Shown here one piece after another: positions 8,595 through 16,532 of a stretch of DNA of 64,000 nucleotides. The stretch is from NCBI GenBank assembly GCA_002257045.1, contig NCHD01000017.1, positions 17,433 through 81,432 of the forward strand, given 5' to 3'. The notes below the pieces were generated by a model that saw only the letters and a list, made by a program, of their open reading frames with translations, searched no databases and was not told the DNA's origin. Source of the DNA: Hydrogenophilales bacterium 16-61-112. GTDB taxonomy: Bacteria > Pseudomonadota > Gammaproteobacteria > Burkholderiales > Thiobacillaceae. Within the stretch, counting starts at the first letter, position 1, and the number at the start of each line of letters is the position of its first letter. Made by a program: the position numbers and the translations under genes.

Positions 8595-8965
8595 AGATCT
8601 GCGCCTTATTCAAGGTGAATGGCCGGGTCATTGCTTGACCGCCCACTGACGCAATCGTTCAAAATCGCGCAGCCAGCCGCACCGGTTCAATAAAATCCCA
8701 TGAAATCAATACAGAAGCGGGGGATGTGCTGCTCAGGTTCGAGGCCGCCACTAACGGTATTACGCGAAAAAATGCACAGCGTGATCGCGCGTCTTCCCGC
8801 AACAACGCGACTCGAGGATGGCAGACGTATCCTTGATATTCCCCGACGACGGATTCAAACTACATAAGGGCATGATAATTATGATCATGCCCATACTCAA
8901 CCCGGCTGGCAGCAGGCCAGCCACCGAGCCCCGCCTCATGCCGACTCATCCCGATCTGCGCCCAC
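8595..8965. other. 371-bp gene-free region
   Basis: The space between the divergent small regulator and the Cys-cluster gene contains no convincing coding frame. It has lower G+C content than the flanks and holds one clear inverted repeat at 8868-8892, described separately. Promoters for both flanking genes must lie here, but no strong -35/-10 pair stood out. Confidence 0.6.
8868..8892. repeat. 9-bp inverted repeat (hairpin or operator)
   Basis: The arms GGGCATGAT (8868-8876) and ATCATGCCC (8884-8892) are perfectly complementary around a 7-base AT-rich centre. There is no T-run after it, so it is not a typical intrinsic terminator. It lies about 75 bp upstream of the Cys-cluster gene and may be an operator. 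No protein can be assigned. Confidence 0.5.
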
Positions 8966-9319
8966 ATGACCCCCAATAGCCAGACCATCCGGTTTCTTCG
9001 CCGCCACATCCCCGTTTTCGAATGCGTACCCGGCTGCCACGATTGCTGCGGGCCGGTCACCGCGTCGAGCGAGGAAATGGCGCATCTGCCCATCAAAAGC
9101 GAGGCAGAACATGCAGCGGCACTGGTCCAGCTGAGCTGCCCGCATCTGGGCGACTCAGGCTGTCAGGTTTACACCGAACGGCCGCTCATCTGCCGCCTGT
9201 TCGGCACCACGCCACGGCTCGTCTGCCCGAACGGCAAACGCCCCGAAACGATGATTGCCCCGCAAATCGAGCAGCAAATCGACCACTATTTCGCGACAAC
9301 GCGGCAGGTGCTGGTTTAA
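8966..9319 (+). CDS. YkgJ-family cysteine-cluster protein
   Basis: A 117-residue protein with the YkgJ/UPF0153 pattern of clustered cysteines: CVPGCHDCCGP near residues 20-30, CPHLGDSGCQVY near 59-70, then RPLICRLFG. The family is thought to bind zinc or an iron-sulfur cluster; its cellular role is not established. It has no signal peptide. It is followed by a convergent epimerase gene with about 43 bp between stops. Confidence 0.85.
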   Translation: MTPNSQTIRFLRRHIPVFECVPGCHDCCGPVTASSEEMAHLPIKSEAEHAAALVQLSCPHLGDSGCQVYTERPLICRLFGTTPRLVCPNGKRPETMIAPQIEQQIDHYFATTRQVLV

Positions 9320-9362
9320 GGGCGCGCTTGCCAAAACAACCGCAACCCCCTTGCTGGACGGC

Positions 9363-10268
9363 TCAGAACAGCGCGATCTGCCCCGGTTGCGGGTTTTCTG
9401 CCGGCACCTGACTGATTTCCTTCAGCAAATCATCCGAAGTCGGATAGCGGTATTTGAGGCGCAGTTCACGCGTCGTGCGCGCGTTCGACAGCTGACGCGA
9501 CTCGCGCAAAAAGGATAGAAGCGCTTCCGACAGCACGTTTTCCGCTTCGGCACGCTTCACCCGCGGCGGGCGCGGCAAATTGAACGCGTCGGCGCAACTG
9601 TCGAACCAGTCGCCCATTTTTAGCGGATGCGCGTCGACCGCGTGATAGATGCGTTGCGAGCGGCCGCGAAACAGGGCCGCCCAGGTCAAGCGGGCCAGAT
9701 CGTCGGCGTGAATATGATTGGTATAGCTGTCTTCTGCCGCGATCAGGGCCGGGGTGCCGCGCTTGATGCGGTCGAGCGGCAAGCGATCGGCCGCATAAAT
9801 TCCGGGCGCACGCAAAATGCTGACCTGCACGCCAAAACATTCGCCCCAGCTGCGCAACTGGCGTTCGGCATCGACTCGTCGCACCGCACGGCCATTGACC
9901 GGCGCCACCGGGCGCGTCTCGGCAACCCAGTTGCCGCCGCAATCGCCATACACGCCGCTCGTGCTGATATAGACCAGCGAGCCCGGCTTGCCATGACGCA
10001 GCAGCGCGTGCAGCAGGTGGCGGGTACGCGGGTCGGTCTCGCCCGTGGCTGGCGGAGGTGCAAGGTGCAGCACGCCATCGACCCGGGGCAGGCGGCGCAG
10101 ACTGGCGGGGTTGTCGAGGTCGCCGATAGAGGGCGTCACCCCGAGCGCACGCAGTTCGGCGGCGCGCTCGGGGCGACGGATCAGGCCGATAAAATGCGCC
10201 TGTCCGGCATAGCGTTGCACCAGACGCCCGGCGACATCGCCGAACCCCACGATCAGAATTGTTTTCAT
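9363..10268 (-). CDS. NAD(P)-dependent epimerase/SDR-family oxidoreductase
   Basis: A 301-residue extended short-chain dehydrogenase-like protein. It opens MKTILIVGFGDVAGRL, a Rossmann nucleotide-binding loop. It continues with a VYISTSGVYGDCGG catalytic region and IYHAVDAHPLKMGDWFD near the C-terminus. It resembles YeeZ/YlbE-type sugar-nucleotide epimerase relatives whose substrates are unknown. The start at 10268 is chosen because the upstream in-frame extension lacks family similarity and the Rossmann motif begins immediately. It is divergent from the ferredoxin-reductase gene, with about 95 bp between starts. Confidence 0.85.
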   Translation of the reverse strand: MKTILIVGFGDVAGRLVQRYAGQAHFIGLIRRPERAAELRALGVTPSIGDLDNPASLRRLPRVDGVLHLAPPPATGETDPRTRHLLHALLRHGKPGSLVYISTSGVYGDCGGNWVAETRPVAPVNGRAVRRVDAERQLRSWGECFGVQVSILRAPGIYAADRLPLDRIKRGTPALIAAEDSYTNHIHADDLARLTWAALFRGRSQRIYHAVDAHPLKMGDWFDSCADAFNLPRPPRVKRAEAENVLSEALLSFLRESRQLSNARTTRELRLKYRYPTSDDLLKEISQVPAENPQPGQIALF

Positions 10269-10363
10269 AGTGATCCGCCTGTAACCATAGTCTTGAAAGG
10301 GTGAAAACCTTATCCGCCCGGGCGATAATTCGCTGTTTTCCCACCGCATTTTAAGCGCACATC

Positions 10364-11395
10364 ATGCCGCATCAAGTCACCATCCAGCCCAGCGGGCACC
10401 AGTTCACCGTCGCCGACGACGAGACCATTCTCGAAGCCGCGCTACGCGAAGGTTTTTCGCTGCCTTACGGCTGCCGGAACGGCGCCTGCGGCGCGTGCAA
10501 GGGCAAAGTCCTGTCGGGGGAACTCGACTACGGCAAGCATTCACCCAACGCGCTCAAGGATGAAGAGAAAGCGCAGGGACGCGCCTTGTTCTGCCGCGCC
10601 AGGCCGCTGACCGACATGGTGATCGAAGCCAAGGAAATCGGCGCAGCCAAAGACATCGTGGTCAAGACGCTGCCCTGCCGGGTGGAAAAACTCGAAAAAT
10701 GCGCCGACGACGTGATGGTGGTCAAGATCAAACTGCCCGCCAATGAGCGCCTGCAGTTTCTGGCCGGACAATACGTCGACTTTCAGCTGAAAGACGGCAA
10801 GGCACGCAGCTACTCGCTTGCGATCCCGCCGCACGACGATGCGCTGCTGGAGTTTCATATCCGCCATGTTCCGGGCGGCCTGTTCTCCGACCAGGTGTTT
10901 TCCAGCATGAAGGAACGCGACATCCTGCGCCTGAAAGGTCCGCTCGGCAGCTTCTTCATCCGCGAGGATTCCGACAAGCCGATGATCTTCATCGCTGGCG
11001 GCACCGGATTCGCGCCGATCAAGGGCATGCTCGAACACGCGTTTGCCGAGCACACCGACCGCGAACTGGTGCTGTACTGGGGTGTGCGCTCGCTGAAGGA
11101 TTTATACATGGCCAAACTGCCACAGCAGTGGCTGGCCGAGCGCCCCAACTTCAGCTTCATTCCGGTGTTGTCCAACCCGCAGCCGGAAGATGGCTGGCAA
11201 GGCCGCACCGGTTATGTGCACGATGCCGTGCTGGCCGATTTTGCTGATTTGTCCGGTTATCAGGTTTATGCCTGCGGCGCGCCGATCATGGTTGATTCGG
11301 CACGCGAGGCATTTGTCAGCGCACGCGGGCTGGATGAGGATGAGTTCTTCGCGGACTCGTTTGCGTACGCGGCGGACGCCGAAGCTGCAGCATGA
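10364..11395 (+). CDS. 2Fe-2S ferredoxin/FAD/NAD reductase (CDP-6-deoxy-delta-3,4-glucoseen reductase-like)
   Basis: A 343-residue modular reductase. Residues 1-90 form a plant-type ferredoxin with cluster ligands C37, C42, C45 and C77. Residues about 100-200 are an FAD domain with the RSYSLA motif. Residues 205-330 are a NAD(P) domain with AGGTGFAPIKGM. Such enzymes pass electrons from NAD(P)H through FAD and 2Fe-2S to an oxygenase or dehydratase. Genomes often label this subgroup as AscD-like, but no ascarylose genes are present, so the partner is unknown. The stop codon touches the A-tract of a terminator that has been split by the mobile element downstream. Confidence 0.87.
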   Translation: MPHQVTIQPSGHQFTVADDETILEAALREGFSLPYGCRNGACGACKGKVLSGELDYGKHSPNALKDEEKAQGRALFCRARPLTDMVIEAKEIGAAKDIVVKTLPCRVEKLEKCADDVMVVKIKLPANERLQFLAGQYVDFQLKDGKARSYSLAIPPHDDALLEFHIRHVPGGLFSDQVFSSMKERDILRLKGPLGSFFIREDSDKPMIFIAGGTGFAPIKGMLEHAFAEHTDRELVLYWGVRSLKDLYMAKLPQQWLAERPNFSFIPVLSNPQPEDGWQGRTGYVHDAVLADFADLSGYQVYACGAPIMVDSAREAFVSARGLDEDEFFADSFAYAADAEAAA

Positions 11396-11410
11396 AAAAG
11401 CCCGCATTGA
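11395..11410 (+). terminator. Left half of a terminator split by insertion
   Basis: A-tract plus GCCCGC plus ATTGA directly after the upstream stop. The complementary half, ATTTA plus GCGGGC plus a T-run, lies at 12914-12930 on the other side of the 1.5-kb element. Joined together, they make an intrinsic terminator with a 6-bp G+C stem and a 5-base loop. The loop bases appear on both sides (ATTGA and ATTTA) and look like a target-site duplication with one mismatch. Confidence 0.55.
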
Positions 11411-11498
11411 GCCCAGCCACTCTGAACGTGTGTTGAAAACCTGAATGGTTTTCGGTGGAACCTCGCCACACCAGGGCAACTGAGCGGGACGTTTTTTT
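11411..11498 (+). repeat. Left inverted repeat of the CoiA element
   Basis: About 88 bp, the reverse complement of 12828-12913 at roughly 80-85% identity by eye. The best-conserved block is a run of some 26 identical bases starting ACTCTGAACGTG. It includes the hairpin GAAAACC-TGAAT-GGTTTTC. The inner end reaches the stop codon of the CoiA-like gene, and its rightmost part supplies T/A tracts that may serve as that gene's terminator. Confidence 0.75.
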
Positions 11499-12787
11499 CA
11501 GGGAACTCTTGGGGTGGGCCAGAAATGGCGCGGTGGGGGACCGACGGGGCTTGGGGCACGCTCAGCGTCCCAGCGGTGGGTTAGGAATTTTGGCGGCTCG
11601 ATCTCGGGGTGCGAATCTGGGAGACCGTCCCTGCCTATGCCTTCGTTGCACGGGGTGGTGCGATTACGTCGCATATTCCGCCAGTAGTCCGGGGGGATGG
11701 TAATTTCGTAGTTCCCAGAATGGTCTTTGGTGAGGACGCCGATGGCTGTCAGGAAGTGAATGTATTTCCAGAAGGCGACGGCGTATTTAGTGTTTTCGTC
11801 ATCACCGTAGTCGATAGCAAATCCCAACGCCAACCATTCCAAGCATTCCTTGGGGTAAAACGCAGAGGGATAACTAATTTCGACGATTTGCGTTTGTTCT
11901 TGTTGTACGCGAGCGCGATAAACCAACACGGCGGATTGCCAGACCACACGTGGCGCTCCCAATGACTTTTCCCACGGCACGAACGTCGTCAGTTTTTGGA
12001 TCTGGTCTTTGGTTAACCCCAGTTTCCGGCAATTCAAGGCTAACTTGGCGGCGGGCGGCATCTCCCTGTACTTCCGAAATCGGGCTTCCGCTTCGGCCAA
12101 CTCCGCTTCCCGTTCTTGTTGTTCGAGTGCCGCAATCGATTTGGTAATCTGATCTTCTTCCCAATCCGCGCGGCGCAGTTCTTCCAGGCGGGGGTGATAG
12201 AGCCACTTGGCGGGATAGGGTTTGGTGCGAAAGAACAGTTCTGCCAACCCCGCAAAGGTCACTTGCCCTTTGAGGCGACTGATGTCGATCTCAATGGCGT
12301 GGAGTTGGCGTTGGTTAATTTTGGCTTGCTTGGCGTCATCAACAAAGTGGGTAACGGCGATTTCCACCAGATAGGTATTACTACCGTTTACAGTCACGAT
12401 GATATCGGGGCGCATATCACCCAACCCATACTCCACCGCAACGGTATCCAACTTTACTGTGTGCTCAACATAGACCGTTTGCGGTTGGGACGGAACCCCA
12501 TAAAGGGGACGGGCATAGGGATTGATGTACGCAAGGACGGGTAACCGTAACTCCAGCCGTTCGGCAATGATTTGCTTGGCGGCGAGATGGACGGCAGTTT
12601 CGAGCGCCTTGGCGCAGTCCTCACCGGGCGCGTGGGCAAAATGTGGGGTTTGATGGTTCTGGCGGGCAATAAGGGATCGCTGACAAGCAGGACAGATACA
12701 GCCACACGCCTTGCCATTCGGCACTTGGCGTGATTCATAGAGCACTTCGTCTTTAAGCCCAAAGGGCACCCGCAACGCCGGGAGCAT
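11498..12787 (-). CDS. CoiA-like putative nuclease with zinc-finger N-terminus
   Basis: A 429-residue protein. Residues 28-58 form a Cys/His cluster (CGCICPAC, then HFAHAPGEDC), then a helix with H67. This is the zinc-binding head seen in CoiA-like and related nuclease families. A PD-(D/E)XK-type core follows, with RPDIIV (residues 126-131) and VEIAVTHFVDDAK (141-153). The middle is charged and coiled-coil-like (about 210-245). The family includes competence protein CoiA and restriction-like nucleases; competence itself is not implied. The start at 12787 has a strong GGAGG just upstream. It is the only gene within the inverted-repeat element and has lower G+C than its neighbours. Confidence 0.75.
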   Translation of the reverse strand: MLPALRVPFGLKDEVLYESRQVPNGKACGCICPACQRSLIARQNHQTPHFAHAPGEDCAKALETAVHLAAKQIIAERLELRLPVLAYINPYARPLYGVPSQPQTVYVEHTVKLDTVAVEYGLGDMRPDIIVTVNGSNTYLVEIAVTHFVDDAKQAKINQRQLHAIEIDISRLKGQVTFAGLAELFFRTKPYPAKWLYHPRLEELRRADWEEDQITKSIAALEQQEREAELAEAEARFRKYREMPPAAKLALNCRKLGLTKDQIQKLTTFVPWEKSLGAPRVVWQSAVLVYRARVQQEQTQIVEISYPSAFYPKECLEWLALGFAIDYGDDENTKYAVAFWKYIHFLTAIGVLTKDHSGNYEITIPPDYWRNMRRNRTTPCNEGIGRDGLPDSHPEIEPPKFLTHRWDAERAPSPVGPPPRHFWPTPRVP

Positions 12788-12827
12788 ACCTTCCTCCCAT
12801 TGCCTTTTCGGGTATTGTAGCCAGAAA

Positions 12828-12913
12828 ACAAAACGCCCCGCTCAGTTGCCCAAGCGGGGAGAGGTTCCGGCGAAAACCACTCAGGTTTTCAACACACGTT
12901 CAGAGTGCTGGGC
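12828..12913 (-). repeat. Right inverted repeat of the CoiA element
   Basis: The mirror copy of 11411-11498. In this copy the inner part forms a perfect hairpin CCCCGCT-CAGTTGCCCA-AGCGGGG (upstream of the CoiA-like gene), while the same stem is eroded in the left copy. The hairpin GAAAACC/GGTTTTC is present in both. The outer end is GCTGGGC, followed by ATTTAGCGGGC and a T-run that belong to the interrupted terminator. Confidence 0.75.
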
Positions 12914-12930
12914 ATTTAGCGGGCTTTTTT
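12914..12930 (+). terminator. Right half of the split terminator
   Basis: ATTTA, GCGGGC and six T residues. It is complementary to the GCCCGC preceded by an A-tract at 11395-11406. This half keeps the T-run expected at the 3' end of a plus-strand terminator for the ferredoxin-reductase gene. Confidence 0.5.
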
Positions 12931-12963
12931 CAGACAGCTTGCCTGGGCATCATCGCATTACGT

Positions 12964-13479
12964 TTACAACTCACCCTTAGAACCCGCCCGGATGATCTCA
13001 TCCAGCCCGTCGCGCACCTTCTGGATGCGCGCTTGCAGGTCGGGCGACAGTTTATTGGCCTTGGCAAATTCCTCGACGTTGATGTCGATCATGATCAGCC
13101 AGCCCTGCCCCTTGGCGTCTTCCACCAGGGCAATGCGGCACGGCACGTAAATCGCAAAGTTCAGGCTCTGGTCGATCAGGTCCTTGGCGGTCACCGCATC
13201 GCAAAACTCGAAAATGGTGGTGGTGCGCTGCGGCTTGCCGGTATTCGCTTCCACCTGCTTGGACAGCGGCAGCTCGGCCACCAGTTTGAGATTCAGCGCA
13301 TTGGCACGCAGGCGCATTGACTCCGCCGCGTCGTCCAGGCTAACGCCGGGTTCGATCGCCACTTTGTACACCCCCGCCTGCTGCACGGGTGTGGCCTTGG
13401 CTGTGGCGGCCAGGCTGACTGGCGCAAACCATGCGCTGGCAAGAACAAGACTCAGGGCAGCAAGAAAAAACGGTCGCAT
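12964..13479 (-). CDS. Secreted DUF302 protein
   Basis: 171 residues with a classical signal peptide (MRPFFLAALSLVLASAWFAP, cleavage likely after SLAA near residue 25). A DUF302 domain follows (ETTTIFEFCD-type strand here TTTIFEFCDAVTAKDL, then IYVPCRIALVED and GQGWLIMIDI). DUF302 proteins are small periplasmic or cytosolic proteins of unknown function, common in sulfur and metal oxidisers. Two cysteines in the mature part could form a disulfide. It has its own upstream region on the minus strand and lies between hemY and the CoiA element. Confidence 0.85.
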   Translation of the reverse strand: MRPFFLAALSLVLASAWFAPVSLAATAKATPVQQAGVYKVAIEPGVSLDDAAESMRLRANALNLKLVAELPLSKQVEANTGKPQRTTTIFEFCDAVTAKDLIDQSLNFAIYVPCRIALVEDAKGQGWLIMIDINVEEFAKANKLSPDLQARIQKVRDGLDEIIRAGSKGEL

Positions 13480-13583
13480 ATAATTTCCTATTCAAAACAT
13501 GAGCAAGGCCAAATAGTACACGCCTCGCAGTCGCACTTGTCGACAAAAATGTCAGCCCCAAACGGGTATTTCGCGCCCAGTTT

Positions 13584-14759
13584 CTACTGCGCGCGGCACA
13601 GCATCAGGGCCTTCTGATAATGCTGGCAGGCTTCGCCGATCTGCCCACTCTGGGTTCTCAATTCAGCCATGCGGATATGACCTTCGGTACTCGGCGCAAC
13701 CGCAAGGCTGGCTTCCAGATAACTTTGCGCCTTGCCCCACAATTCCTGTTCGCTACACAAATGCGCCAGCGTCAGCAACAAGCGGGCATCGCGCGGCTGG
13801 GCATGCAGCCATTTCTCGGCCTGCTCGACCTGCCGGGTCGGGCTGCTGCCGCGCACCTCGCCATACAGGCTCACCAGATCTTCGTGCCAGTCGCGATTGA
13901 GCGCCGCTTCGATGATATCCAGAGCGGTATCGGCGCCGCCGCGCTGAATGAAGGCGCGCGCTGCCGCACGGGCGACGAAGGCATCGAGCTTGAATTCAGC
14001 AGGCACTTTCTTCCAGTAATCCAGCAGGGCGCGGTCGTCGTCCGCGCGGCGTTTCAGATTCTCAGCGTAGGCCATGCGGCGCAACTGCGTCACCGTGGCG
14101 GGCTCCAGGGCGTTGCTGCGCGTCAGCGCGTCGAGCAGCTTGTCGACTTCGTCCCACTGTCCGGTCATCTGCCGCGCCTTGAGTTCCAGCCGCAGCAGGG
14201 CGGTGTGTTGCGGTGCAATGGCCTTGGCGGACTGGATCGCGACCAGCGCGCCGGTCGCGTCTTTGAGGTCGAGCAGGGTTTCGGCTTCAAACAGCTGCGC
14301 CGCCAGTTCTGCACCGTATTCCGTGGCCTCGCGAACATGGCGCTCGCGCTGCGCCACCGCGCGCATGTCCTGCGCTGCGCGCGCTGCCAGCACGCGCGCG
14401 ATACCGGTGCGCGTGTCGTCGCCCTGCCACTGGCCGAGCGCCTGTTCGGCATCCTGGTAGCGATATTCAGTATAGGCCTTGAGGCCGCCGGCAAAGTTTT
14501 CGTCGCGTTTTACCGCCGCCATCTGCTCGCGCTTTTCACGCACGATGCGCGGCAGGTTCAAAGTCAGCAGGGTCAGGCGCAACAGCAAGATGCCGCCCAC
14601 CACCAGTCCGACCAGCATCAGCACAAAACTGATGAAGGAAATTTCCATGCGCCAGGGCGGATACACCAGCACGACATAACCGGGGTCGTAGCGGCCGGCC
14701 ATCGCCAGGCCGACCGCCAGCACCACGATGATGAGCAGCGAGATCAGCCAGCGCATCAA
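13584..14759 (-). CDS. hemY: HemY-like membrane TPR protein
   Basis: 391 residues. Two N-terminal membrane helices (residues 3-22 and 42-65) are followed by a long cytosolic or periplasmic array of TPR-type helices (about 95-385; LTLAHLCSEQELWGKAQSYL is one repeat). This matches the proteobacterial HemY N-domain family encoded after hemX. Its exact role in heme metabolism is unclear; it is not the protoporphyrinogen oxidase called HemY in Bacillus. Its start overlaps the hemX stop by 4 bases, so it is the last gene of the hemC-D-X-Y operon. Confidence 0.93.
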   Translation of the reverse strand: MMRWLISLLIIVVLAVGLAMAGRYDPGYVVLVYPPWRMEISFISFVLMLVGLVVGGILLLRLTLLTLNLPRIVREKREQMAAVKRDENFAGGLKAYTEYRYQDAEQALGQWQGDDTRTGIARVLAARAAQDMRAVAQRERHVREATEYGAELAAQLFEAETLLDLKDATGALVAIQSAKAIAPQHTALLRLELKARQMTGQWDEVDKLLDALTRSNALEPATVTQLRRMAYAENLKRRADDDRALLDYWKKVPAEFKLDAFVARAAARAFIQRGGADTALDIIEAALNRDWHEDLVSLYGEVRGSSPTRQVEQAEKWLHAQPRDARLLLTLAHLCSEQELWGKAQSYLEASLAVAPSTEGHIRMAELRTQSGQIGEACQHYQKALMLCRAQ

Positions 14760-15766
14760 TGCTCTCCCTTGTAAGCGTCCAGCGCGGCGAGGCTGGCATC
14801 GATTCCGGGCAGCTTGGTGGCGATCTGCAGCTGCGACAGGCGCTTGATATCCTTCAGCGCCGCTGCGACGCCCTCGTCACGCGTATTGAAATAGCGCGTC
14901 AGCATGTCGGCTGCTGCGCGCAGGTCAGTGCCAAACGCCGCCTGGTCCTGCGACAGCAAGGCCAGCCGCGCCGACAACAGGCGCAAGCGCAGGTTTTCGC
15001 GCAGGAAATAGGCCTGGTCGGGCGGCAGCAGCACCGCTTCGTTGCGGTCGACGCGGCGAATCTGCACGATGCGGGTCAACTCGGTCCATACTTCTTGACC
15101 GATGCTCAAGCCGGCTTTGGCGGTACGCGGCGCAGCCACGGCTTCGGACGCCTGCGCGCTCGCCAGCGGCCAGCCGGCGATACGGGTCACCAGCACCTCG
15201 ATGCGGGCGCTTGCGCCCACCTCGTCGAGCGAGGGCACGGCGCGCAGCGTGGCCAGATCGGCGGCTATGGCGCGCCGCAACGCGGTGAACTGCGGCTTGT
15301 CGAGACGCTGCAGGCGGGTGTCGGCGCCTTCCAGCGCAATGATCGCGGCCTTGACGTTGCCAGCCAGTTGCAGCTGCTGCGCAGCGGTCAGCAGCACCTG
15401 TTCGATTTCGGCCAGCGTCCACTGGTCGCGTCCCTGCGCCAGATCCTTGTACAGCGATTCGAGCGCCTGCTGCTGCTGTTGCGAGGTCACCATCTGGGCG
15501 TCGATGCGCGCAACCTTCTCGCTCACCTGGCGCATCGCGTCGTCGGCGTTGCGCGCCAGCAGGCGGGTTTCGCTGACATCCTTGCCGGAATCGGCCAGAC
15601 GGCGTCCCAGCTCGGTTTTCAGGTCGCGGATGCGCTCGCGGCTGTCTGACCACGACCAGGCGGCTGCGGCCAGCGCCAGCGTCGCGATCAGCAGGGCAAC
15701 CAGCGGCAACGCCTGAAACCGGGAGGGTGCGGGTGCAACAGGAGTCGTTTCGGGGGGGTTAGTCAT
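14756..15766 (-). CDS. hemX: HemX-like membrane protein
   Basis: 336 residues. A short Pro-rich N-terminus precedes one membrane helix (about 22-42, LPLVALLIATLALAAAAW). A predicted coiled coil with many Gln residues follows (about 60-120), then a helical C-terminal domain. It matches the HemX family found between hemD and hemY; the label uroporphyrinogen-III C-methyltransferase for this family is not supported by the domain content here, since no SAM-binding methylase motif is visible. It probably anchors or organises heme enzymes. It overlaps hemD by 8 bases. Confidence 0.92.
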   Translation of the reverse strand: MTNPPETTPVAPAPSRFQALPLVALLIATLALAAAAWSWSDSRERIRDLKTELGRRLADSGKDVSETRLLARNADDAMRQVSEKVARIDAQMVTSQQQQQALESLYKDLAQGRDQWTLAEIEQVLLTAAQQLQLAGNVKAAIIALEGADTRLQRLDKPQFTALRRAIAADLATLRAVPSLDEVGASARIEVLVTRIAGWPLASAQASEAVAAPRTAKAGLSIGQEVWTELTRIVQIRRVDRNEAVLLPPDQAYFLRENLRLRLLSARLALLSQDQAAFGTDLRAAADMLTRYFNTRDEGVAAALKDIKRLSQLQIATKLPGIDASLAALDAYKGEH

Positions 15767-16532
15767 GGGGTTTCCTGAACCAGTTAATCAAGCCATCGAC
15801 CAGGCCGGCGTCGCCGCCCGCGGTGGCAATGACTTCTGCAACGCCAAAGTGACGCGCCGCTGCGGCGATTTTCTCATGCGGGGCAAAAAGCGGGGTATGC
15901 AACAACAGCGGCCTGCCGGCCTCGCCCAGAAGCGCCGCCAGATTGTGCAGGGTTTCCGCGCTGGTCACCGTGACGGCATCGATGCCGCCGGCTTGCCACT
16001 GCGCCAGCAAGGCGGTGGCATCCGCTTCGGGCCGCACGCGCCGGTAGCATTCAAGATAGTCCACCGTCGCTCCGCGTTTGCGCAGCGTGTCGGCCAGCAG
16101 GCTGCGCCCACCCACGCCGCGCACGATCATCACGCGCTTGCCGGCCACGTCGTGCAATTGCGGCAGGGCGAGCAAGGCTTCGCTGTCCTGGCCGTCCGGC
16201 GTGATGACGTCTTTGACCGCGTGTTCAGCCAGCGCGCGGGCGGTGCCGGGGCCGACGGCAAAACACTGCGCCGCAGCGGGTAGCGCGCAGCCCCCTGAAT
16301 GCAGCGCGGCCATGCCGAACTGCGCGGCGTTGGGGCTGATGAAGATGATGCAATCCGCAGCGGCGAGTTGCGCCAACGGCACGCGTAATGCAGCGGACGC
16401 GACCGCCTCGATTGCCAGTGCCGGAAAAACAAACGCCGCGCCGCCTGCCGCCTGGATCGCCTGCGCCAGCCCCACGGCCTGTTGCAACGGCCGCGTCACC
16501 AGAACCGTGCGCTGCAGCAGGCCTTGCGTCAT
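15759..16532 (-). CDS. hemD: Uroporphyrinogen-III synthase
   Basis: 257 residues, the normal length. Two interleaved alpha/beta domains are visible: domain one opens [18 protein letters not shown] and domain two contains [17 protein letters not shown]. The end of the fold is marked by [14 protein letters not shown], a conserved active-cleft region. It cyclises hydroxymethylbilane to uroporphyrinogen III, with inversion of ring D, in the cytosol. The start overlaps the hemC stop (4 bases) and its end overlaps hemX, indicating tight translational coupling. Confidence 0.95.
   Translation of the reverse strand: MTQGLLQRTVLVTRPLQQAVGLAQAIQAAGGAAFVFPALAIEAVASAALRVPLAQLAAADCIIFISPNAAQFGMAALHSGGCALPAAAQCFAVGPGTARALAEHAVKDVITPDGQDSEALLALPQLHDVAGKRVMIVRGVGGRSLLADTLRKRGATVDYLECYRRVRPEADATALLAQWQAGGIDAVTVTSAETLHNLAALLGEAGRPLLLHTPLFAPHEKIAAAARHFGVAEVIATAGGDAGLVDGLINWFRKPHD

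Larger units (their letters stand above)
11411..12913. mobile_element. 1.5-kb passenger element with ~88-bp inverted repeats carrying a CoiA-like gene
   Basis: The segment is bounded by long imperfect inverted repeats beginning GCCCAGC(C)ACTCTGAACG at both ends, followed inward by a GAAAACC/GGTTTTC mini-hairpin and GGGCAACTGAGCGGG. It carries one gene and no transposase, so it would need trans-acting enzymes to move. Base composition is visibly lower in G+C than neighbouring genes. It sits between two halves of an intrinsic terminator with a possible 5-bp duplication. The repeat structure is directly seen; mobility is inference. Confidence 0.65.

Noticed and set aside
11395..12930. Integron cassette with attC site
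   Set aside because: The repeats are inverted, not one attC per gene, and no integrase or typical core-site pattern was found.
14756..15766. HemX as an active uroporphyrinogen-III methyltransferase
   Set aside because: No SAM-binding methylase motif is visible; the protein is a membrane-anchored coiled-coil and helical protein.
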